DNA from: Pseudomonadota bacterium
Lineage (GTDB): Bacteria; Pseudomonadota; Gammaproteobacteria; Steroidobacterales; Steroidobacteraceae
DNA: 5,396 nt
Assembly (NCBI GenBank): GCA_021792815.1
Contig: JAJYTX010000238.1
Span: 1 to 5,396, forward strand
Reading direction: 5' to 3'
The notes under the pieces were generated by a model. It made no database searches. It was not told the origin of the DNA and saw nothing but the letters and a program-made list of their open reading frames with translations. Every line of letters starts with the position of its first letter. Position 1 is the first letter of the stretch. Below, in pieces: positions 1-5,396 of the stretch. Both the position numbers and the translations under genes were made by a program.

Positions 1-2206
1 GCACCTGCCGCGCGTGCGTCAGGTGCTGCATCACCCGGCCCGCGTGAGCCGTGCTCGTCGAGACCAGATAGCGGCACTCCTGCAGACGCGCCACCGTGCC
101 ATCGTCGAGGACGATGCCGTCCTCTCGCAGCATCAGACCATAGCGAGTCTTGCCGACCGCGAGCGTCGAGATCCGGTTCGCGTAAATCCGGTCGAGAAAC
201 GCGCCCGCATCGGTCCCCTGGACATCGATCTTGCCGAGGCTCGACACATCACAGATGCCCACACCGGTGCGAACGCTCCTGACCTCCCGGGCCAGCGTGT
301 CGCGCCCGTCGGTCTCGCCCGGCAGCGGGAACCACCGCGCGCGCCGCCAGTCGCCGGCATCGACGAACACCGCACCCCGTTCCTCGGCCCAACGGTGACT
401 CGCAGTGAGCCGGCAGGGCCGGAATTCCCGCCCGCGCATGCGCCCCGCGAGCGCGCCGATCGCCACCGGCGTATAGGGCGGACGCGCGCTGATCGTCCCG
501 AGGTCGACGAGCTCGCGCTGCGTCAGCGCGGCGAGCAGCGCCTGCCCGGTGAGTTGGGACGTCCTTCCCTGATCGGTGCCCATGCCGAGCGTGGTGTAGC
601 GCTTGAGCAGCTCCGCGGACCGGAAGCCCTCGCGTGCCGCCAGGGCGATGTCCTCGGGCGTCACATCGTGCTGGTAGTCGACGAACGCCTTGCCGCGGCA
701 GTCCGCAACGCACCACAACGCGGTGGCGCCCACCGGCTCGTCGTCCGTGCGCCAGTGCTCGAGCCGAGCGTCGAATCCGGCCGAGCGCGCCGCCTCCCGC
801 CCTGCCTCGGCCCCCGTCCGCAGCGCCCCCGCCAGCGAATACTCGCCGGCCGCCGCCCCGACCACGGACATGGCGCGCGGCAGCTCACCGGGCACATAGG
901 CGTGGATGGCCTCGAGCCAGCGCGGGCGGCCTCCCAGATGCGTCGACAGCGCCAGGTTCGGACTCCAGCCGCCGGCGATCGCGAGGCTGTCGGCGTGCAC
1001 CCGCCTCACCCGCCCGCCGCGCTCGCGCACTTCGATGCCGAGGAGGCTTCTGCCGCCGCGTGCGCCGAGCACCTGCGCGCCGAGCAGGACCTCGATGCCC
1101 TGACGGCGCGCCTGTGCGCTCAGCGCGGCAGGCACTTCCTGGCGTGCCTCGATGAGCACCGGCACCTCGACCCGGGCGCGCACCAGGTCGAACGCCGTCT
1201 TCCAGCCGTCATCGCAGGTCGTGAACAGCCCGACTCGCCGTCCCGGCGTCACGCAGAACCGATTGACGTACGTGCGCACCGCCGAAGCGAGCATCACACC
1301 GGGCCGGTCATTGCCGCCGAAGACGACCGGGCGCTCGAGAGCCCCGGCAGCCAGCACCCCGTACCGGGCGACGATCTTCCAGAACCGCTGCCGCGGCTGA
1401 TGCCGCCGCGGCTCAGGCAGATGATCCGACACGCGCTCGAGCGCGCCGTAAGTATTGCCGTCATACACTCCGAAAACCGTGGTGCGCGCCATCAGCCGCA
1501 CCTCGGCGAGGCTGCGCAGCTCGGCCACCGTGCGCGCGGCCCAGAGCGCACCGGGCTCGCCGTCGATTTCATGGCGATCCCCATTCAGGCGTCCGCCAAG
1601 CAGAAAATCCTCGTCGCAGACCATGACACGCGCGCCGGCGCGCCCGGCGGTCAATGCCGCGGCGAGACCCGCCGCGCCCGCGCCGATCACCAGCAGGTCG
1701 CAGAACGCGTGCGCCTTCTCGTAGGTGTCCGGATCGGCCTCGAGGCTGACGCGGCCGAGCCCCGCGGCGCGCCGGATCGCCGGCTCGTACAGCCTTTCCC
1801 ACAAGGCCGCGGGCCACATGAAGGTCTTGTAGTAAAAGCCGGCGACCAAGAGCGACGCCAGCCGGGAGTTGACCGCACCGACATCGAAGCCGAGAGAGGG
1901 CCAGCGGTTCTGGCTGCACGCCTCCAGACCCTCGAACAGCTCGATCATCGTGGCGCGCGTGTTCGGCTCGCGACGTGCACCCTCACGCAGTTCGACCAGC
2001 GCGTTCGGCTCCTCGGAACCGGCGCCCAGCAGTCCGCGCGGCCGATGATATTTGAACGAGCGCCCCATCAGCCTGACGCCGGCGGCGAGCAGCGCCGAGG
2101 CGAGGGTGTCACCCGGATGTCCGCTGTAGTCCCTGCGATCGAAGCGGAACGAGAGCGTCGTGTCGCGCTGAATCGCCCCCTCGCCCTCGATCCGGTGCGT
2201 GCTCAT
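1..2206 (-). CDS. soxA: Sarcosine oxidase alpha subunit, 3' end outside window
   Basis: This is the large subunit of heterotetrameric sarcosine oxidase (or a close paralogue), a cytoplasmic enzyme that oxidatively demethylates N-methylglycine and transfers the one-carbon unit to tetrahydrofolate. I translated the frame from the ATG at 2206 to the left edge: 735 codons with no stop, so only the end is missing; family members are about 960-1000 residues. Residues ~15-100 form the ferredoxin-like N-terminal domain, with the family block FKYHRPRG at 51-58 and SQNRWPSL at 98-105; it lacks the cysteines of a real 2Fe-2S site, as is usual for SoxA. A Rossmann NAD-binding motif GAGAAG is at 175-180, NDRPGVMLAS at 299-308, and KRYTTLGM at 535-542. 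From about residue 600 the GcvT-like folate-binding part begins, including SSLGKIDVQG at 655-664. The start overlaps the soxD stop by 4 bp (ATGA), which suggests translational coupling. The paralogue N-methylglutamate dehydrogenase is the main alternative for substrate. Confidence 0.95.
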   Translation of the reverse strand, partial: MSTHRIEGEGAIQRDTTLSFRFDRRDYSGHPGDTLASALLAAGVRLMGRSFKYHRPRGLLGAGSEEPNALVELREGARREPNTRATMIELFEGLEACSQNRWPSLGFDVGAVNSRLASLLVAGFYYKTFMWPAALWERLYEPAIRRAAGLGRVSLEADPDTYEKAHAFCDLLVIGAGAAGLAAALTAGRAGARVMVCDEDFLLGGRLNGDRHEIDGEPGALWAARTVAELRSLAEVRLMARTTVFGVYDGNTYGALERVSDHLPEPRRHQPRQRFWKIVARYGVLAAGALERPVVFGGNDRPGVMLASAVRTYVNRFCVTPGRRVGLFTTCDDGWKTAFDLVRARVEVPVLIEARQEVPAALSAQARRQGIEVLLGAQVLGARGGRSLLGIEVRERGGRVRRVHADSLAIAGGWSPNLALSTHLGGRPRWLEAIHAYVPGELPRAMSVVGAAAGEYSLAGALRTGAEAGREAARSAGFDARLEHWRTDDEPVGATALWCVADCRGKAFVDYQHDVTPEDIALAAREGFRSAELLKRYTTLGMGTDQGRTSQLTGQALLAALTQRELVDLGTISARPPYTPVAIGALAGRMRGREFRPCRLTASHRWAEERGAVFVDAGDWRRARWFPLPGETDGRDTLAREVRSVRTGVGICDVSSLGKIDVQGTDAGAFLDRIYANRISTLAVGKTRYGLMLREDGIVLDDGTVARLQECRYLVSTSTAHAGRVMQHLTHARQV
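2203..2206 (-). other. ATGA stop/start overlap joining soxD and soxA
   Basis: On the minus strand the four bases ATGA hold the soxA start codon and the soxD stop codon. No strong Shine-Dalgarno sequence precedes it (only GGGTG shortly upstream), so soxA is probably translated by termination-reinitiation. That would help keep the two subunits in equal amounts. Confidence 0.75.
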
Positions 2207-2472
2207 GCCGCACCCGGTCCGCGGGCGAGACGCACCGCGAGGATCTCGTGCGTGCGGGTGTCGCGGGTCACCTGCAGCCAGCTGCGGCAGCCGAACGTGT
2301 GATACCACAGCTCGCGGTGTGCTCCGGCGGCATTCTCGCGCAGGTATACGGCATCGAGAAGCCGCGCCTGCCCGTCCTCCCCGTCACCGGCCGGATGCGG
2401 CCGGCCGGCCGCCCCGAGGCAGGTGAACTCGCTGAGATCGCGCTCACCGCAGAAAGGGCATTCGATACGCAT
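2203..2472 (-). CDS. soxD: Sarcosine oxidase delta subunit
   Basis: This encodes the 89-residue small subunit of heterotetrameric sarcosine oxidase, which binds a structural zinc ion and packs against the alpha subunit. The zinc ligands are visible: a CPFC pair (Cys5, Cys8) at the N-terminus and a distal HTFGC element (His58, Cys62). The Cys-x2-Cys...His-x3-Cys spacing fits the zinc site known for the family. The block ending in GCRSWLQVTRDT is the other family signature. Length is normal (about 85-110 residues). The frame stays open upstream to 2658, but the ATG at 2472 is chosen because it lies 10 bp after the soxB stop, puts the CPFC motif at the usual place, and avoids a long overlap with soxB. 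The leader between the genes (GGCGG) is only a weak ribosome binding site, so coupling to soxB translation is likely. The stop overlaps the soxA start. Confidence 0.94.
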   Translation of the reverse strand: MRIECPFCGERDLSEFTCLGAAGRPHPAGDGEDGQARLLDAVYLRENAAGAHRELWYHTFGCRSWLQVTRDTRTHEILAVRLARGPGAA

Positions 2473-2482
2473 CCGGCCGCCG

Positions 2483-3733
2483 TCAGTGCAGATTCGGCTG
2501 CGGTCCCTGCCCCTTCTCATCGAGCAGATCTCCGCTCGCGAAACGATCGAGGCGGAAGGCGCGCGCCAGCTCGTGGCTCTCGCCGCGGGCGAGCAGGTGA
2601 GCCAGACAATATCCCGAGGCCGGCGTCGCCTTGAACCCGCCATAACACCAGCCGGCATTCAGATAGAGACCTTCGAGCGGCGCGCGATCGATGATCGGCG
2701 AGCCGTCCATCGACATGTCCATGATTCCGCCCCAGGAGCGCAGCAGCCGCAGCCGCCCGATCATCGGCAGCAGCGCCATGCCGCTCGAACACACGTCCTC
2801 GACGCCCGGCAGATTGCCGCGCTGCGCATAGGAGTTGTATCCATCGAGGTCGCCGCCGAACACCAGTCCGCCCTTGTCGGACTGACTGGCGTAGAAATGC
2901 CCCGCCCCGAAGGTCACCACGCAGGGCAGGAACGGCTTGACCGCCTCCGAAACGAACGCCTGCAGCACGTGGCTCTCGATCGGCAGCCTCAGCCCCGCCA
3001 TCGCCGCCACCTGCGAGGAGTGCCCAGCGACCGCAACGGCGACCTTGCCCGCCCGGATGTCGCCTCGCGTCGTGCGCACGCCGCCGATCCGCGTGCCCTG
3101 GCGCACGAAGCCCGTCACTTCGCAATTCTGGATGATGTCCACTCCCAGCCCGCTCGCCGCCCGGGCATACCCCCACACGACCGCATCGTGCCGCGCGGTG
3201 CCGCCGCGGCGCTGCAGCAATCCTCCCTGGATCGGAAAGCGGGCGTTCTCGAAATCCAGGATCGGCAGCACGCGTCTGACTTCCTCGCGCCCGAGCAGCT
3301 CGGCGTCGACCCCGTGCAGGCGCATGGCGTTGCCGCGGCGAACGTACGCATCGCGTTGCGCATCCGAGTGAAACAGGTTGAGCACGCCACGCTGACTCAC
3401 CATCACGTTGTAGTTGAGATCCCGCTCCAGGCCCTCCCACAGCCGCAGCGAGAACTCGTAGAAGGGGTTGTTTCCCGCCAGCAGATAGTTGGAGCGGATG
3501 ATGGTGGTGTTGCGCCCGGCGTTGCCGAGACCGATGCAACCTTTCTCGAGCACCGCGACGTCGCTCAGGCCGTGCACCTTCGCCAGATAATACGCGGTCG
3601 CCAGTCCGTGCCCGCCCCCGCCGACGACGATCACCTCGTAGGCGGGCTTCGGCGCAGCGTCCCGCCACGCCGGCGGCCAGCCGCGGTGTCCGCGCAAGGC
3701 CTGGCGCGCCAGGTTCACCAGGGAGTAGCGCAT
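2483..3733 (-). CDS. soxB: Sarcosine oxidase beta subunit
   Basis: This is the catalytic flavoprotein subunit (416 residues, normal for the family) of the DAO fold. In the known enzyme it holds non-covalent FAD and covalently linked FMN and oxidises sarcosine to glycine plus a one-carbon unit. The N-terminus RYSLVNLARQALRGHRGW (2-19) is typical of heterotetrameric SoxB. The dinucleotide-binding motif VIVVGGGGHGLATAYYLA spans 34-51, with GxGxxG at Gly38-Gly43; Glu63 closes the second strand (VLEKG) and would bind the adenosine ribose. RNTTIIRSNYL is at 74-84. GGTARHDAVVWGYARAA (177-193) contains His182, which aligns by eye with the histidine that carries 8-alpha-linked FMN in characterised enzymes. 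The C-terminal motif GWCYGGFKATPASG is at 361-374. There is no signal peptide, so it is cytoplasmic. The ATG at 3733 is supported by a good Shine-Dalgarno sequence 18 bp downstream of the preceding gene. The region around 336-374 differs from classical SoxB as I recall it, so another N-methyl amine is possible as substrate. Confidence 0.95.
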   Translation of the reverse strand: MRYSLVNLARQALRGHRGWPPAWRDAAPKPAYEVIVVGGGGHGLATAYYLAKVHGLSDVAVLEKGCIGLGNAGRNTTIIRSNYLLAGNNPFYEFSLRLWEGLERDLNYNVMVSQRGVLNLFHSDAQRDAYVRRGNAMRLHGVDAELLGREEVRRVLPILDFENARFPIQGGLLQRRGGTARHDAVVWGYARAASGLGVDIIQNCEVTGFVRQGTRIGGVRTTRGDIRAGKVAVAVAGHSSQVAAMAGLRLPIESHVLQAFVSEAVKPFLPCVVTFGAGHFYASQSDKGGLVFGGDLDGYNSYAQRGNLPGVEDVCSSGMALLPMIGRLRLLRSWGGIMDMSMDGSPIIDRAPLEGLYLNAGWCYGGFKATPASGYCLAHLLARGESHELARAFRLDRFASGDLLDEKGQGPQPNLH

Positions 3734-3741
3734 CGGGCCGG

Positions 3742-3748
3742 CCTCACC
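3742..3748 (-). promoter_or_regulatory. Ribosome binding site of soxB
   Basis: Read on the minus strand the 18-bp gap before soxB contains GGTGAGG, eight bases ahead of the ATG at 3733. GGTGA matches part of the canonical AAGGAGGTGA sequence, which supports this start for soxB. It sits directly after the hydrolase TGA stop, so a ribosome finishing the hydrolase could reinitiate here. Confidence 0.6.
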
Positions 3749-3751
3749 GCC

Positions 3752-5396
3752 TCAGAACGGCGCCATGCGATCCACCATGCGGATCGTGCGGGTGCCGGCG
3801 CCCGAATGGGCGCTCTCCCCGGGCGGCACCTGTCCGACCTTGGCGATGCGGATCGTGATCAGCGAATTCGGATACAACACGACCTCGTTCTCTCCCCAGC
3901 CGCGCATGGTCGGCAGGAAATACTGCCGGCCGCTCACCGCACCCACGTAGGGAGTGAAGTGAAAGCCCATCTTGTAGAGATGACCGGTCTTCGGTCCGCG
4001 CTCGGCGCCTGCCGGCAGACCGAGCGACGCATCGCCGCTCTGCACCAGCGCGTCCCTGGCGTTGAGCAGATCCTCGGTGAGGCCCCGGTGCAGGATCTGG
4101 CGTGAGCCGGCCGCGCCGCGATTCTGATAGAGCAGCGCGATCTTGCCGAGATCATCGAGCAGCGGGTAGTAGCCCGCATGGAACCACGGGATGCCGCGCC
4201 TGCCGTCGGCTTCCCGCGTCCTCACCACGGGCGCATCGGGGATGCCGATCGGCTTGAACACCTCGCTTCTCAGCATGTCCCAGACGTCGGCCTGCGGCCC
4301 GCGCACGGCCTTCAGGAACCGGTCGATGGCCGCACCGAGCAGGTAGTAGTCCTGATCGCGGTAGCGCACCACGGTACCCGGCTCCCAGGGATAGGGGCGG
4401 TCGCGGGCGGCAATCTGCCGCAGCTTATCCTCGTGAGCGCGCGCCGCCATCCATTCGTCATAGGCACCGCCGAGATAACCGTCCTCCGGGTCGTTTGGAT
4501 GGGTTTTCCAGCTGCCCTCGCCGCCGAAGCCGCTCGCCATGTTGGCCGCATCGATGAAGCGCACCCGACGGTACTTCGGATCGAGCCCCTCGAGGTACTC
4601 GCCGACCTTCAGCGTCAGCACATACGGTCCGTAGAGTTGCGCAAGGCGCAGCAGCGCCAGCGGCACGGCGATGCCCTTGAGGATCGAGCGGACCCCGAAA
4701 CGCATCTCGAGCGGATACGGATAGTTGCCGTATGGTGTGCGCGCCTCCTGATAGTACAGGATGCCGTCGCGCACCAGCCCGGTCTGCACCCGCCACTGCT
4801 CGCGTACCGGCGCCCCGAATTCGTTGAGCCGCCCCCGCTGGAACTCCCGGGCAAGATCGTTGAGCGGCCTGTGTGGCAGACGCCGCCCTCGCTCCGCGAG
4901 CGCCTGCGTGCGCTGCGCCGCCTGCTCTGCCGAGCGCGGCTCGAGCCAGCGGACCTCGGCGGTTCCCCATGCGACGAAGTGCTGCTTCAGCAGATACGGG
5001 GCGGTCTGCTGCACGAACTGAAACTCGAGACCGCTCACCTGGCGATCCTTGTAGCGGAACCGGGCGAGGCCCTGGTGCGCATGAGTGTCGCAGTGACTGA
5101 CGAGCATCAGCGCAAACGCGGCGGTCGACCAACCGCCATCGCCGGGATTGCGCCACACCCGCCCAAACTGCGGGATGACGCACCAGAAACTCGGCGTGCG
5201 GCCCGGATTGGCTTCCCGGACGATATGGCCGCGCTGCAGCGGCACGAGCACACCCTCGGCCGTCACGAACTCCAGGGTGAGTCCGGGAAACAGCCGCGGA
5301 TCACCGCAGCCGTCGGGGTCCGGGTGCTGCAGCTCGGGCATCATGCGCATGCGCACCGGCGCGATACGCAGCGTTCCGCAGAACTCCGGGGCCGCT
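3752..5396 (-). CDS. Serine hydrolase, beta-lactamase/PBP fold, 5' end outside window
   Basis: This is a predicted serine hydrolase of the class C beta-lactamase / esterase / D-aminopeptidase superfamily; its substrate is unknown. Residues are numbered from the GTG at 5356. The nucleophile motif SxxK is Ser224-Ile-Leu-Lys227 (codons at 4687-4676), followed by a helix LALLRLAQLYG and then DAANMASGFG, the usual order in the fold. Tyr332-Arg-Asp334 in the block RYRDQDYYLLGAAIDRFL takes the place of the YxN motif. Near the end GWGENEVVLYPNSLITIRI (487-505) looks like the last strands of the sheet and would stand for the KTG/HxG element. The first ~200 residues are not part of the standard domain. 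The frame is open to the right edge with no stop, and no good ribosome binding site precedes the GTG or the ATGs at 5350, 5344 and 5341, so the true start, and any signal peptide, lies outside. It ends 18 bp before soxB and is probably co-transcribed with it. Superfamily assignment is fairly sure; function is not. Confidence 0.82.
   Translation of the reverse strand, partial: AAPEFCGTLRIAPVRMRMMPELQHPDPDGCGDPRLFPGLTLEFVTAEGVLVPLQRGHIVREANPGRTPSFWCVIPQFGRVWRNPGDGGWSTAAFALMLVSHCDTHAHQGLARFRYKDRQVSGLEFQFVQQTAPYLLKQHFVAWGTAEVRWLEPRSAEQAAQRTQALAERGRRLPHRPLNDLAREFQRGRLNEFGAPVREQWRVQTGLVRDGILYYQEARTPYGNYPYPLEMRFGVRSILKGIAVPLALLRLAQLYGPYVLTLKVGEYLEGLDPKYRRVRFIDAANMASGFGGEGSWKTHPNDPEDGYLGGAYDEWMAARAHEDKLRQIAARDRPYPWEPGTVVRYRDQDYYLLGAAIDRFLKAVRGPQADVWDMLRSEVFKPIGIPDAPVVRTREADGRRGIPWFHAGYYPLLDDLGKIALLYQNRGAAGSRQILHRGLTEDLLNARDALVQSGDASLGLPAGAERGPKTGHLYKMGFHFTPYVGAVSGRQYFLPTMRGWGENEVVLYPNSLITIRIAKVGQVPPGESAHSGAGTRTIRMVDRMAPF

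Noticed and set aside
1390..1413. Short direct repeat GCCGCGGCT twice, 15 bp apart, in soxA
   Set aside because: It keeps the frame, encodes a charged loop (PRRHQPRQR) before the conserved FWKI segment, and is too short to mean more than a small in-frame duplication or composition.
14..2302. Long plus-strand open frame of 762 codons antisense to soxA
   Set aside because: Its codon boundaries coincide with those of soxA, so a stop would need a TTA, CTA or TCA codon in soxA; these are avoided in this high-GC genome. The product is low-complexity (Arg, Ala, His, Pro) with no recognisable domain.
2203..2658. Extended 151-residue form of SoxD starting at 2658
   Set aside because: The extra 62 residues overlap soxB, are arginine-rich without family likeness, and would displace the CPFC zinc motif from the N-terminus. 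The ATG at 2472 is the natural start.
3983..3991. Literal KTG tripeptide (residues 456-458) of the hydrolase as the third beta-lactamase motif
   Set aside because: It comes about 30 residues before the terminal strands, ahead of the YKMGFHF strand. The GWGEN segment at 487-491 sits in the expected structural place, so the KTG is probably chance.
2423..4105. Long plus-strand open frame of 560 codons antisense to soxD, soxB and the hydrolase end
   Set aside because: It shares codon boundaries with soxB and the hydrolase on the other strand and crosses three real gene ends. This is the same codon-bias artefact, not a gene.
3752..5356. Hydrolase as a complete gene starting at GTG 5356
   Set aside because: The frame continues open through 5395 with normal-looking coding sequence and no suitably spaced ribosome binding site before the GTG, so the gene is better treated as cut by the window edge.

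Overview
The window is a densely coded, GC-rich piece of bacterial chromosome. All four recognisable genes lie on the minus strand, so transcription runs from the right edge to the left edge. Codon choice is strongly biased to G/C in third positions and TTA, CTA and TCA codons are almost absent. The sequence shows a high-GC bacterium. A proteobacterium is the likeliest host because heterotetrameric sarcosine oxidase operons are common there, but nothing here fixes the genus.

Reading in the direction of transcription: (1) 5396-3752, the 5'-truncated gene of a serine hydrolase of the beta-lactamase/penicillin-binding-protein fold; (2) after an 18-bp gap that holds a good ribosome binding site, 3733-2483, soxB, the flavoprotein beta subunit of heterotetrameric sarcosine oxidase; (3) after 10 bp, 2472-2203, soxD, the small zinc-binding delta subunit; (4) joined by an ATGA overlap, 2206-1, soxA, the large alpha subunit, which runs off the left edge after 735 codons. 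The family's usual order soxB-soxD-soxA-soxG predicts the rest of soxA (roughly 230-270 codons) and then soxG just outside the window. There is no gap longer than 18 bp, and no RNA gene, mobile element, CRISPR array or convincing terminator. The operon promoter must lie beyond the right edge.

The oxidase demethylates sarcosine (N-methylglycine), or a related N-methyl amine, on SoxB. It passes the one-carbon unit to tetrahydrofolate held by the C-terminal GcvT-like part of SoxA, giving glycine, 5,10-methylene-tetrahydrofolate and hydrogen peroxide. SoxA also carries the NAD-binding Rossmann module, and SoxD supplies a structural zinc. The paralogous N-methylglutamate dehydrogenase has the same subunit plan, so the substrate is not settled by sequence alone.

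The most unusual point is the hydrolase gene placed directly ahead of soxB in what looks like one transcript. It has a SxxK nucleophile motif and an unassigned N-terminal region of about 200 residues. It may release an N-methylated amino acid from an ester or amide precursor for the oxidase, but this is inference from position only.
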